NCBI RefSeq assembly: GCF_000321005.1
Contig: NZ_HE578907.1
Span: 603,649-667,648, forward strand
DNA from: Anaerococcus senegalensis JC48
Lineage (GTDB): Bacteria; Bacillota; Clostridia; Tissierellales; Peptoniphilaceae
Direction of reading: 5' to 3'
DNA length: 64,000 nt
This document shows positions 39,691-49,003 of this stretch, piece after piece. Positions within the stretch are counted from its first letter, which is position 1. The number at the start of each line of letters is the position of its first letter. A program made the position numbers and the translations under genes. The notes beneath the pieces are model-generated. The model did not search any database and had not been told where the DNA came from. It saw only the letters and a list, made by a program, of their open reading frames with translations.

Positions 39691-41115
39691 TTAGCTTTTT
39701 TTAACTACTGGAATTATAACTTGTACACAGGCATATCCCTCTGGAGTGTTAGATAGATATAGTTCTCCACCATTTTCTCGTATTACTCTTGCTGTGAAAT
39801 ACAATCCGACACCTTTTATATTTTGTGTGTAATTCTTTTTTTCAGAAAAGCCTTTGTCAGTTGCGTGGACTAAGGCAGCATCTGAAAAATGTGATCCAGA
39901 ATTTGTGATTTTGTATTCGGCTTTCCCGTTTGAAACGATAAATGTTAGATGAATTGATTGGGGTGAATGACCATGCTCACAGGCATTAAGAATAATATTA
40001 GTTAAGGCTTGATGAATTGCACTTTCCTCTGTGGTTGTATAATCATCTGTATCTTGAAATTGGCTTTTCCACTCATTCCCATATTGCTCACTTAATATAT
40101 GTCCTTCTTGATTTATTTTGAGATTTAAACTATCTAATGGCAATGGTTCCTTGACAAGTTGGTCGTTATTTTCATTACTAAGTTGTAGTTGCAATCTATC
40201 TGCTACCTCTTCCAATCGATTCAAATTAAAAATAATGGATTCGGTATATTTCAATAGATTTTCATTCATTTTTTCTTTATCATCGTCAGATAGGAATAGA
40301 GTTAATTGACTAAGATCTTCTTTCATAAACTCAGCATTTGCACGAGCAACGGTCAACGGAGAACGATAATCATGTAGCATTTGGGTTGTTTGTTCTCTTA
40401 TTTTATGCTCACTATTCCAAAGTTCTTCTAATGTTGCTTTTAGATCAACACGCATGTGGTCCATAAGGTTCCCTAGCTCTCTAAACTCTGATATTGATAG
40501 GGAGGAAGGGACAGGTATATTTAGATCTCCATTTCCTATGGAAACAAGAGCTTTTTGTAGCGGTAATACATCTTTATAAATATGTCTGGTAACAGACTTT
40601 GCAAACCACATGGTTGGAATAAGAAGCGTAAGAGCAATTATGAAAATAAAAAGTGATTCTACTCTTGGAAGATGTGCATTTGCCCAATCTGAAGAATATA
40701 ACACACCTATCCTGTATTTAAATACGCAGACTCTATTATTGTATACAACCTTTGAAAAATAGCCTTTAGAAAAAGGGATTTGTTTTCCATCTAAATAGTC
40801 TAAAGCATTCTCTTGATCCTCTATCTTCATATTTGAATTAATAACTTCATTTTCATTATTTAGCTGAATGTAGCCAATATTATCAGGTACCCAAGTTGAG
40901 TTGAAATTTTGGCTAGAAATGATTTTTTCCCTTAAGATTTCAACTTGTTTTTCTTCGTGGTTGGCAAAAGTATATAAACCATGCCTAACTCCATAGTGGA
41001 AACCGATAACCAATAAAAGAAAAAGAAAACAAATGATACCTATGAACACTAAGGAATATATAGATAATATTTTCCTTAGTGTATTTTTCTTAGAATATAT
41101 ATTTTTTATTCCCAT
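39691..41115 (-). CDS. Sensor histidine kinase of module 2
   Basis: About 474 residues: two membrane helices (about 17-40 and 150-172) around an extracellular domain of about 110 residues, a HAMP-like segment, H-box MLHDYRSPLTVARANAE, N-box (NIILNACEHG) and a G-box region (GVGLYFTARVI). The fixed extracellular domain distinguishes it from the kinase of module 1, so the signals probably differ. ATG 41115 (GGAG about 10 bases upstream) overlaps the regulator stop by 10 bases. Confidence 0.9.
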   Translation of the reverse strand: MGIKNIYSKKNTLRKILSIYSLVFIGIICFLFLLLVIGFHYGVRHGLYTFANHEEKQVEILREKIISSQNFNSTWVPDNIGYIQLNNENEVINSNMKIEDQENALDYLDGKQIPFSKGYFSKVVYNNRVCVFKYRIGVLYSSDWANAHLPRVESLFIFIIALTLLIPTMWFAKSVTRHIYKDVLPLQKALVSIGNGDLNIPVPSSLSISEFRELGNLMDHMRVDLKATLEELWNSEHKIREQTTQMLHDYRSPLTVARANAEFMKEDLSQLTLFLSDDDKEKMNENLLKYTESIIFNLNRLEEVADRLQLQLSNENNDQLVKEPLPLDSLNLKINQEGHILSEQYGNEWKSQFQDTDDYTTTEESAIHQALTNIILNACEHGHSPQSIHLTFIVSNGKAEYKITNSGSHFSDAALVHATDKGFSEKKNYTQNIKGVGLYFTARVIRENGGELYLSNTPEGYACVQVIIPVVKKS

Positions 41116-41768
41116 TTGTAACCGACTCCCCAAATTGTTTTAATTGGATCAAGTTGATAAGTTGAAAATTTTTTTCTGATATTTTTTATATGTTCAACTA
41201 TAGCTGCAGACTCAGATTCTGTCCAAAATCCACCGACTTGTTCGAGAATATGTTCTCGTGAAAAAACTTGTCCCTTATGTCTAGCTAAGAGTTCGCAAAT
41301 TTCATATTCCATTTTTGTGAACTTGATAGTTTCTCCCTTTATTTGTATTTCTTTGGCATTCAAGAGAAAACGAATATCTCCAAAAGATAGGTAAGAATGA
41401 TGAACACGCTCTTCCCTTCTTAGATGTGCTTTTACTCGACTGACTAATTCCAATGGTGTGAAAGGCTTGCGAATGTAATCGTCCCCGCCAAGCGCTAATC
41501 CCTCAGCGACATCTGCTTCTTTGGATTTGGCTGTAAGAAATAATATTGGACAATCTACTTTTTCACGGACATTTCTGCAAAGTTCAAAGCCATCTATATC
41601 GGGCATCATCACATCGAAAATCATCAAATCAAATTGATCGAGAGATAAACTTAAAGTTTCTTTTGCTGAGGCACAAGTATATACAGAGAATTGAGCACGC
41701 TTTAAACTTGTTTCAATAACAGATCTAATTTGCTCATCGTCATCAACTACAAGTATGTTTTGACCCAT
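41106..41768 (-). CDS. OmpR-family response regulator of module 2
   Basis: About 220 residues: VVDDDEQIRSV, phosphoacceptor in LMIFDVMMPDIDGFEL, YIRKPFTPLEL, and a winged helix ending KTIWGVGYKWE. ATG 41768 follows AGGAGAGGTGAATAT; the longer frame to 41807 has no support. Confidence 0.92.
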   Translation of the reverse strand: MGQNILVVDDDEQIRSVIETSLKRAQFSVYTCASAKETLSLSLDQFDLMIFDVMMPDIDGFELCRNVREKVDCPILFLTAKSKEADVAEGLALGGDDYIRKPFTPLELVSRVKAHLRREERVHHSYLSFGDIRFLLNAKEIQIKGETIKFTKMEYEICELLARHKGQVFSREHILEQVGGFWTESESAAIVEHIKNIRKKFSTYQLDPIKTIWGVGYKWE

Positions 41769-41892
41769 ATATTCACCTCTCCTTTCATTAAATTTAGCCT
41801 GAGCCAAAAAGAGTACTTATATTATGAGAGCACTCTTATCATTCAAAATCATAGTATGATATGGAGATCTTGAACTTTTAAATAATTTAATA

Positions 41893-42633
41893 TTATTCAT
41901 CACTATTATCGGCTCTACCATCCCATTTATTAAACCATATAGGAATTAAAGTAACAAGTGCAATGGTTACTATGATACATATCAATAGACCATATCTCAG
42001 CTCAGCTGCAATCTTAAGAATATAATCTGTATGAAAAGTATCTAGAATCATTAGAGATGAAAATCTAGCTGCCCATGTTGGCGGAAGGTAATACCAAAAC
42101 TTATCCAAAAGTCCAGTACATCCTAAAGCCCCAACCAGAATAAAAATGACTCCAGAACCTATTGACCATGACGTACCAAATTTAAAAGCGATAAATAGAT
42201 GGATAAAAACTAGGCAAATAAGTGGAATAAGCATAAGAATAGTAGTCAAGACGTAGGATATGGTAATCATCTTTCCATACAGCAAAGCAAACCCAGCAAC
42301 AGCAATGATTAAACTAAGACCTGTCATAATAACCAATAAAATAACAAGTGATATTAGCATTTGAATTCTTGATTTTCCAACACATAAAATATTAAAAGAA
42401 GAACCCGCACGTTGTTCCTGCTGAACAATACCAGTACACAACATGACAACCAAGCAATCCATAAATAAGGATAAGGCTTGAAAAAATCCAGATATATTTT
42501 GCTCATTGCTCCATGAAGAAACGGAATAATAAGCGATAAAAAGTCCTACACAAATAATTGGCCAAAGAATGGTTATATAAAATAGCGGACTTTTTACTAT
42601 TTTATAAATATGCGAATGTAAACATTTCAACAT
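41893..42633 (-). CDS. ABC-2 permease of module 2, second subunit
   Basis: About 246 residues, six membrane segments, N-terminus MLKCLHSHIYKIVKSPLFY as in lantibiotic-protection permeases. GAGGTG stands 6 bases before ATG 42633. The gap to the regulator (41769-41892) holds no gene. Confidence 0.83.
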   Translation of the reverse strand: MLKCLHSHIYKIVKSPLFYITILWPIICVGLFIAYYSVSSWSNEQNISGFFQALSLFMDCLVVMLCTGIVQQEQRAGSSFNILCVGKSRIQMLISLVILLVIMTGLSLIIAVAGFALLYGKMITISYVLTTILMLIPLICLVFIHLFIAFKFGTSWSIGSGVIFILVGALGCTGLLDKFWYYLPPTWAARFSSLMILDTFHTDYILKIAAELRYGLLICIIVTIALVTLIPIWFNKWDGRADNSDE

Positions 42634-42638
42634 CAAAA

Positions 42639-43388
42639 TCACCTCGCTTCTGATTTTTTATAAAGGGTGGTGGAAACAATGGACAAAACCATCGTTAGTA
42701 CCACAGATGCAACAATTGCAATTAAAACATCATAAGATTGTGTATAAATCAAATCTTCTTCAACAGGCAAACCATTAGGTAAAAGCCCTAAAATAGAAAT
42801 CATGGAACGATTTACCCATGCCCATGGGCAAAACATCCAATATGGTTTTAGTGCTAAAAACACACCTGAAAAAGAAATAGCTAAATTGACCACTACCGAA
42901 AAGATCACCCCTAATTTTTTTGAAATTATAAAGCTAAAAGGGATTTGCCACATGGTTGTGATAAACATGACTATAATCCCTAAAAATATCGAAGCAATAC
43001 TTAATTGCTTAATTTGATTAATTCCAAACAAACTAAAAATAAATGGTATACAAACCACAGCAACACTTAATAGAAAACAGGAAAGAAGAGCATATCCTAA
43101 TACAACCAAAAGTTTAGAGCTCCATATTTTTCCTTGAGAAACTGGTAGACAACGGATTGCACGAAGTCCGTGCTTTCCGTTATCTATATTAACAGCTGTT
43201 GCACTGATTAATGCGAATGTAGCAGGTAAAAAAACTACATAGTACCAGTTGAATAAATTCAAGGAAAAATAACCTTGTTGAACAATAGCCATTAGTGCTA
43301 AGCAAAGAGGACTAGCAATAGCAATTCTTCTTGTTGCAGTTCTTTTTGTTTTCAAGAACTCGGCCATTAATATAGTTGAATTACTCAT
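42639..43388 (-). CDS. ABC-2 permease of module 2, first subunit
   Basis: About 249 residues, six membrane segments, N-terminus MSNSTILMAEFLKTKRTATR. AAGGAGG precedes ATG 43388; the start overlaps the ATPase stop by 8 bases. Confidence 0.83.
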   Translation of the reverse strand: MSNSTILMAEFLKTKRTATRRIAIASPLCLALMAIVQQGYFSLNLFNWYYVVFLPATFALISATAVNIDNGKHGLRAIRCLPVSQGKIWSSKLLVVLGYALLSCFLLSVAVVCIPFIFSLFGINQIKQLSIASIFLGIIVMFITTMWQIPFSFIISKKLGVIFSVVVNLAISFSGVFLALKPYWMFCPWAWVNRSMISILGLLPNGLPVEEDLIYTQSYDVLIAIVASVVLTMVLSIVSTTLYKKSEAR

Positions 43389-44091
43389 TGAAACCTCCTT
43401 GCTGATTACTAACAACTTTCATAAAAAGTTGCTCCAAATCCATTTTTGAATCAAATGCACCTTGATAACCTAAATGTCCTGATGCAATGATTCCAATATG
43501 ATCTGCAATATGTTCGACTTCAGATAAAATATGAGAAGACAGAATTACAGTAGTTCCTTGTTGTGAAAAACCTCTAATAAGTTCTCTCAATTCCTTTATT
43601 GCAATGGGATCAAGACCATTCGTTGGTTCATCTAGAATTAAAAGTTTTGGATTACTAAGTAAAGCCAAAGCGATTCCTAATCTCTGCTTCATTCCCATTG
43701 AAAATTGTCCAGTACGTTTTTTCCCTGTATTAGTAAGACCTACAATCTGTAAAACTTCTTGAATTCGCTCTTCTTCAATCCCTAAAGCTATTGATCGTAC
43801 ACGACAATTTTCATAGGCAGTTAAGTTTGGATATAGTGGTGCATTTTCAATCAATGCACCAATTTCAGAGAGATTTGAACGATTCCAAGGATTATTATTG
43901 AATATGATTTCACCAGATGTAGGTGTAATCATACCGCAAATCATCTTGAGAAGAGTAGACTTTCCGGCTCCGTTTGGTCCCAATAATCCATAAATTTTTC
44001 CTCTTGGAACATTGATATTAACGCAGTCCACCGCTTTTTGTTTCCCAAACTGCTTTGATAGATTTCTAGTTTGTAATATAAAATCATCCAT
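43381..44091 (-). CDS. ABC transporter ATP-binding protein of module 2
   Basis: About 236 residues: Walker A GPNGAGKSTLL, signature FSMGMKQRLGIALALL, Walker B LILDEPTNGLDP. Lantibiotic-protection type (LanF, BcrA, CprA-like). AAGGAGGAAATATACT precedes ATG 44091. It is the first gene of module 2, and the order is the same as module 1, but the proteins are clearly diverged, so the modules are old paralogues rather than a fresh duplication. Confidence 0.92.
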   Translation of the reverse strand: MDDFILQTRNLSKQFGKQKAVDCVNINVPRGKIYGLLGPNGAGKSTLLKMICGMITPTSGEIIFNNNPWNRSNLSEIGALIENAPLYPNLTAYENCRVRSIALGIEEERIQEVLQIVGLTNTGKKRTGQFSMGMKQRLGIALALLSNPKLLILDEPTNGLDPIAIKELRELIRGFSQQGTTVILSSHILSEVEHIADHIGIIASGHLGYQGAFDSKMDLEQLFMKVVSNQQGGFNE

Positions 44092-44298
44092 AGTATATTT
44101 CCTCCTTATCATTTCTTTACGTATGTAATTTTAGGAGAAAAAAATAAGGAAATTATAAGGATTTAAAAATTTCCATAGTAGGTAGTAAGTGAGCCTTTTA
44201 TTTTTCGACATATGATCATCATATAAACTATATAGTAAACGTATCACTTTTAATCTTCTCATAATAGCTGACTAATATACCTATTTTTTTCTAAACCT

Positions 44299-46080
44299 TT
44301 AATTTCTCCTGTTTTTCTGCTCTCGTCTTGCCTTATACCTTTCCTCATACTCCTGTTGTTTTCCATTTGCTTTACGCTTTAGATAATTTTGATGAAGTCT
44401 GTCCCTTCTCTCATTAATTTTTCGTTCTTCTTCCTCAAGTTTTGATCTTTCTTCTTCGCTTAATTCTTCTTTTGGAACTTCATAATTCCCTATGAAGTTA
44501 AAATATATTTCTATCTTTTGTTTTGATGTTTGACTGCCTTTCCTATCCCTTTCATGAATGATGATCTTCTCTACAAACTCATTTATCATTGAGTTTGTGA
44601 GTTCATCAAAGTTTTCATAACGACTAATAAGGGATATGAATTTTCTTACCTTATCTGTTTCATTCTCATATCTTGATATTTCAAGCTCTAAGTCTTCAAT
44701 CTCTTTACTTAGGGCTCTTTGCTCTGTTTCGTATTGGCTATTAAGTATCTCATATCTACTACTTGGTATTTTTTCTAGTATCATATCCTCGTAAATACGG
44801 CACATAAGCCTTTCTAATTCTTGTATCCTCGACTTATTATTAATTAGCCTTACTCTTTGTTTTTCTATCTCTACTTTTTCCATTTCTTCCATTTCATTTT
44901 GAATGGAACGGGTAAAGGCTTCATTATCTTCATCAAGATAATTTTTTATATCTTTTAATGTTTCTTGGATAAGGTTTAAGACTACTTCTGCTTTTATCCT
45001 GTGAGCTGATGGACAAAGTGTCCCGCAAGGTACTTTCTTATAATTACTGCAAACATAATAAGGAATATTCTTATAGTTATTTGTCCTATGAACATACATC
45101 TTGCTCCCGCAATCTGCACAATACATCAATCCTGTTAGTGGGTGATATTCGCCCCAACCATCAGGATACCTTTTTACATTTCCTCTTATCCTTTGCACAT
45201 TATCAAAGGTTTCTTGGTCTATGATTGCTTCGTGAGTATTTTCAAAGATGAGCCATTTATCTTCGGATACATATTTACTTTTCTTATCCTTGAAATGCTT
45301 TCTTGTTTTAAAGTTAACTGTATGCCCTAAGTATTCTTTTTTCTTTAAGATACTAGCAATTGTGGAACTACACCAACGATAAGGATATTCAAAGTTTTTG
45401 CTTTGATGTAATCCATATCCCATTTTTTGCTGATGATAAGCGGGTATATCTATCTTATCTGCTTCCAGTATCTTTGCTATTTTGTATGGTCCTGCTCCGT
45501 CCATTGTAAGATTAAATATTCGTCTTACTATCTCGGCTGCTTTTTCATCTACAACCCACTTATCTTTGTCTTTTTCATCTTTGATGTAGCCATAAGGTGG
45601 AGTGCTTGCAGTATGCTTTCCGCTTTCTCCTTTTGATCTAAATGTAGATTGTATTTTTCTTGAAGTATCTCTTGCATACCATTCATTCATAATATTTCTA
45701 AAAGGGGTAAAATCATCTTCTCTGTAAAAGCTGTCTACGTTGTCATTGATAGCAATAAGTCTTACGCCCTTTTGTCTTAATATCTCCATACATTGACCGA
45801 CTTTGAGATAATCTCTGCCGAGTCTACTCATATCCTTTACGATGATACAACCGATATTTCCAGTATTTACTCCATTCATCATTTCCATAAAGCCTGGTCT
45901 ATCAAACTGTGTCCCGCTTATTCCGTCATCTGTAAAATGGATGATGTTGGTTAAATTATTCTTACTTGCATATTCTTCAAGGATTTTCTTTTGATTAACG
46001 ATTGAATTACTTTCTCCTTCAAGTTCATCATCTCGACTTAATCTTTCATAGAGTGCTGTTATCTTTTCAAAATTCCTCAC
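44299..46080 (-). CDS. Large serine recombinase, TndX/TnpX type
   Basis: 593 residues: catalytic domain ITALYERLSRDDELEGES with Ser15, then GISGTQFDRPGF, MSRLGRDYLKVGQ, recombinase domain, zinc-ribbon (YCADCGSKM ... CSNYKKVPCG) and a long coiled coil. This is the TndX (Tn5397)/TnpX (Tn4451) group, which inserts at GA dinucleotides, as both IME ends show. It starts with GTG after AAGGAGG and lies about 100 bases from the right end of the IME. It should excise the element and restore virD4. Confidence 0.93.
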   Translation of the reverse strand: MRNFEKITALYERLSRDDELEGESNSIVNQKKILEEYASKNNLTNIIHFTDDGISGTQFDRPGFMEMMNGVNTGNIGCIIVKDMSRLGRDYLKVGQCMEILRQKGVRLIAINDNVDSFYREDDFTPFRNIMNEWYARDTSRKIQSTFRSKGESGKHTASTPPYGYIKDEKDKDKWVVDEKAAEIVRRIFNLTMDGAGPYKIAKILEADKIDIPAYHQQKMGYGLHQSKNFEYPYRWCSSTIASILKKKEYLGHTVNFKTRKHFKDKKSKYVSEDKWLIFENTHEAIIDQETFDNVQRIRGNVKRYPDGWGEYHPLTGLMYCADCGSKMYVHRTNNYKNIPYYVCSNYKKVPCGTLCPSAHRIKAEVVLNLIQETLKDIKNYLDEDNEAFTRSIQNEMEEMEKVEIEKQRVRLINNKSRIQELERLMCRIYEDMILEKIPSSRYEILNSQYETEQRALSKEIEDLELEISRYENETDKVRKFISLISRYENFDELTNSMINEFVEKIIIHERDRKGSQTSKQKIEIYFNFIGNYEVPKEELSEEERSKLEEEERKINERRDRLHQNYLKRKANGKQQEYEERYKARREQKNRRN

Positions 46081-46176
46081 TTTTTCCTCCTTCCTCTTAA
46101 TTTCTTAAATAAAAAAGAATTAAGAAGTACATATTTCACTAAAACAGTGATTAAGTGTTCTCCTTAATTCTATTAC

Positions 46177-47178
46177 TCCTGCTGCTAGTTTGTATTTCTT
46201 ATATTGTTTTACTGCAAAATGATTTGGCTTTTCTTTTTCTAATGCTTCAAACATATAGTCTACTGCATTTTTAAAATTTTCATCTTCTTCTCTTACCTCA
46301 CTTGCATCTATCATAGCAAGTAAAGTTGTAAAGTTCTGTTCTTCTTTAGGAGCTTCATACCAGATATATCCTATAAGTGCTGTGTAATAGAGTTTTTCAG
46401 CTTTCACCCAAAAATCCTCAGTTGATTTTTCTCCTTCTCCCTTAGTATTTGCAATTATTGTTTGTACTAATTTCAAAATATCTTTTTCACTTTTCAAGTA
46501 TGCAAAGGGATTATATCTCATGGATTTTTTAAAGTTTATTGTGTTTAGTATTTTTATCTCATATCCATTTCTTTCCAACATTTTCCCACATTCCAAGACT
46601 AATGTTCCTTTTGGATCGGTTACTACATATGAAGAGTGCATTTGCATGAGATTTGGCTTTACAAAAAACCTTGTTTTACCACTACCAGAACCTCCAATTA
46701 CCAATACATTTTTATTTCTCGCATATTTTGGATTTTTAGGTCTATTGTTCATGGTAAGTCTTTCAGTTTGAGTTAATAGCACATTGTTTTCAAACTTCTT
46801 GTCAATGTATGGCTCAATATCTTTTTCATTTCCCCATCTTGCCGATCCATATTCTCTGCCCTCTCTAAACTTTTTTGCTTTTTTCTTTTTCTGTATAAGG
46901 ATTAACTTAATAACTACTGATAGAATTAGACCGGGTATCAGATTTTTTATTTTTAATGATGGAATATATTTTAAAGTATCTATTTGACTAAAAGCTACTA
47001 GAATTCTATCTATTATATCTCCTCCTACATAAGAGTTGACATGGCTTGCAAAGATATTTCCTATATAAAAAAATAAGAGGTAAGGAAGATTTTCTAATAC
47101 AAATTTCTTCTTATCTCTTATCTTAAAAACATTTTTTATATCTTTTATTATTTCATTTAGTATTTTCGAATTAATCAC
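46177..47178 (-). pseudogene. virD4: VirD4/TraG coupling protein, N-terminal part (interrupted by the IME)
   Basis: 334 codons up to the junction: membrane helices (about 30-48, 78-95), Walker A GGSGSGKT (162-169), VVTDPKGTLVLECGK, and then ...KQYKKYKLAAG. After this the frame runs into IME sequence (VIELRRTLNHCFSEICTS) and stops at 46120. GTG start after GGAGAGGAA. A truncated protein without Walker B cannot couple relaxosomes, so the resident ICE is predicted to be unable to transfer unless the IME leaves or another coupling protein helps. Confidence 0.92.
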
Positions 47179-47191
47179 TTCCTCTCCATAA

Positions 47192-47213
47192 AAAAGAGTA
47201 GATTTCTCTACCC
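47192..47213 (-). terminator. Terminator hairpin directly before virD4
   Basis: Stem GAGTAGA/TCTACCC with loop TTTC (47196-47213, one G-U pair) followed by a T run on the minus strand, about 14 bases before the GTG start. Confidence 0.65.
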
Positions 47214-47222
47214 ATTAGTATC

Positions 47223-47429
47223 TTATTTATCTTTTTTATATATTATTACTGGAACTTGTTTTATTTTTTTACCTATCTTTTTTCTTTCCAAGACAAAAAT
47301 CATATTCTCATTTCTTTTAAAATATCCTAAATCTCTATGATAGCTTATACCACACTTGCAATGTAATAGACCTATAAACTGTTGCTTCATCTTTGAGTTA
47401 CATATGGGACATATTCTTTTATTTGTCAT
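47223..47429 (-). CDS. Small zinc-ribbon protein
   Basis: 68 residues; CPIC (7-10) and HCKCG (about 23-27) form a four-cysteine zinc ribbon, followed by a basic tail. Family not recognised. It lies between the DUF3801 gene and virD4, so it may help DNA processing. Confidence 0.65.
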   Translation of the reverse strand: MTNKRICPICNSKMKQQFIGLLHCKCGISYHRDLGYFKRNENMIFVLERKKIGKKIKQVPVIIYKKDK

Positions 47430-47447
47430 TTTAAACCACCATTATAC

Positions 47448-47586
47448 TTATATTTTACTTTCAAAGGTATTTTTTAGTTTTTTCCCTAATGCTTCTGTTC
47501 TCATTTTTTATCTATAGATAAGAGAAATTCTTCTACTGGATGATTCCATCTTCTTTTTCATAGTATTCAACAATAAAGCTATTCAT
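47448..47586 (-). pseudogene. Remnant of a HigB/RelE-type (phage Gp49-like) toxin gene
   Basis: Three consecutive pieces in different frames read MNSFIVEYYEKEDGII, then PVEEFLLSIDKK, then MRTEALGKKLKN. Together they match the N-terminus of the Gp49/HigB toxin family, with two one-base losses. The C-terminal half is absent. This fills the otherwise empty gap between the zinc-ribbon and DUF3801 genes. Confidence 0.7.
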
Positions 47587-47625
47587 GCCTTCTCATCATA
47601 TATATTATATATCTAAGTGCTTTTA

Positions 47626-48117
47626 TTATAAACTTTGTTCCTGATGCTTATGTTTAACCTTATCTCTGTCAATAGTATCTTTGACTTTATCCTTGAAGTT
47701 ATTAAGCCTTTCTATTACAGATTTTCTTTTTCTTGACTTATCTTTAGTAAATTTCTGGACTGTCTTTTTAAAAGCTTGTTCCATCACTTTTATATCTTTT
47801 GCTTGAAAAAAGATAATGTTGTTTCCATTTTCTAAATCTTTCTTTATGGAAAATTTCACCCCATATCTTTTTAATTCTTTTTTCAATGCTTTTAAGTCTA
47901 TGTCATTTAATTCTAAGGTTTCTACTTTACCTTTTTTTACAAGATCTTTTACTTTTACTTTTTTAAATTTTTCTAAGGGTCTTGACTGTTCTGTCTGCGC
48001 TTTATGTTTATTTATTTCTAATATTTTCTTCATCAAATTTATAACTTGCTTGGCTGTAACTATCCCCGCTTTTTTTACTATGGCTATTGTTCTGCTATTT
48101 ATATCATCATTTTGCAT
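47626..48117 (-). CDS. DUF3801 (PcfB-like) protein of the ICE
   Basis: 163 residues with VKKAGIVTAKQVINLM, LKALKKELKRYGVKFSIKK and FFQAKDIKVMEQAFKKTV, and a basic tail. DUF3801 genes precede virD4 in CTn-type ICEs and probably help substrate docking. The IME copy at 31619-32146 has the same architecture. Confidence 0.85.
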   Translation of the reverse strand: MQNDDINSRTIAIVKKAGIVTAKQVINLMKKILEINKHKAQTEQSRPLEKFKKVKVKDLVKKGKVETLELNDIDLKALKKELKRYGVKFSIKKDLENGNNIIFFQAKDIKVMEQAFKKTVQKFTKDKSRKRKSVIERLNNFKDKVKDTIDRDKVKHKHQEQSL

Positions 48118-48131
48118 TCACTCACCTACTT

Positions 48132-48989
48132 TCATTCTTTTTTTAATATTTCATAGGCTAATTTTGATTTCTCCTTCATTTTTTCTATTCTTCTATTTTC
48201 TCCTGTAAATATAATGGGACTGCATATTTCAAGTATCCTTGAGTAAATTCTTTTATCTTTTATAGTTTCAGGATTAGTTAAAGCTGATATATTTAAGTTT
48301 GTTGTTATAATTAGAGGTTTCCCACTTCTATATCTACTATCTATTATGTTAAAGATATGCTCAGCTGCAAAATCTGTATCTCTTTCCATTCCAAAATCAT
48401 CAATAATTAATAGTTTCTTATGATTTAGGTTATCTATATACTTACTCTTATCAATCTCAAAGTTAGTCATATCATTTAAAATTACTGAAAAATTTGTCAT
48501 TTTGACTGATATTTCTTTTTCTAGTAAAGCATTTGCTATAGCACTTGCAAGATATGTTTTTCCACATCCCACATTCCCTATGAGAATTAATCCTATATTA
48601 TTTTCATATATTTCATCAAATTTTTCCACATAATTTTTTGCTACTTTTTCATGCTCACTATCTTTGTCCATATTTTTAAAATTCCAATTTAATAAGATAG
48701 GATCAGAAAAACACTCTTTTTTTAAGTGTTCAATTTTTAAAAGCCTTTTATTTTCTTTTCTTTTTTCTTCCTCTAATTTTTGTCTTTCTTTTTTACATTG
48801 ACATAAAATACCAACTTTTTTTATTTCTCCAAAGAAGTCTATTTCTTTTTCAATTGGTGTTTTACATTTTGCACAATATTTTAATCCTGTTTCTTGATCT
48901 ATATAACTCCTATTTTCTTCATCTTTTGATGGACTATTTGTTTCTGCATTTTTTATTTTCTGTTCTAGGATTTCTTTTATTAATTCCAT
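48132..48989 (-). CDS. DnaC-like helicase-loader ATPase
   Basis: About 285 residues: an N-terminal zinc-binding region (CAKCKTPI ... CQCKKE), Walker A GNVGCGKTYLA, Walker B LLIIDDFGMER and a sensor region TTNLNISAL. It should load the replicative helicase for ICE replication together with the initiator upstream. ATG 48989 has AGGAG 8 bases before it; the frame to 49028 overlaps the initiator gene but lacks a ribosome binding site. Confidence 0.9.
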   Translation of the reverse strand: MELIKEILEQKIKNAETNSPSKDEENRSYIDQETGLKYCAKCKTPIEKEIDFFGEIKKVGILCQCKKERQKLEEEKRKENKRLLKIEHLKKECFSDPILLNWNFKNMDKDSEHEKVAKNYVEKFDEIYENNIGLILIGNVGCGKTYLASAIANALLEKEISVKMTNFSVILNDMTNFEIDKSKYIDNLNHKKLLIIDDFGMERDTDFAAEHIFNIIDSRYRSGKPLIITTNLNISALTNPETIKDKRIYSRILEICSPIIFTGENRRIEKMKEKSKLAYEILKKE

Positions 48990-49003
48990 ATGCTCCTCTC
49001 CTA

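Larger units (their letters stand above)
28974..46178. mobile_element. 17.2-kb integrative mobilizable element (Tn4451/TndX-like) nested in virD4
   Basis: Both junctions carry TCCTG on the plus strand (28972-28976 and 46177-46181); the central GA (TC on the plus strand) is the target dinucleotide known for TnpX/TndX recombinases. A TndX-type recombinase gene is at the right end and tnpW at the left end, as in Tn4451. Cargo: replication protein, YhcG-like nuclease, DUF3801, MobA/MobL relaxase with oriT, two DUF3847 genes and two peptide-resistance modules. No type IV secretion genes are present, so it would need a helper. Confidence 0.88.
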
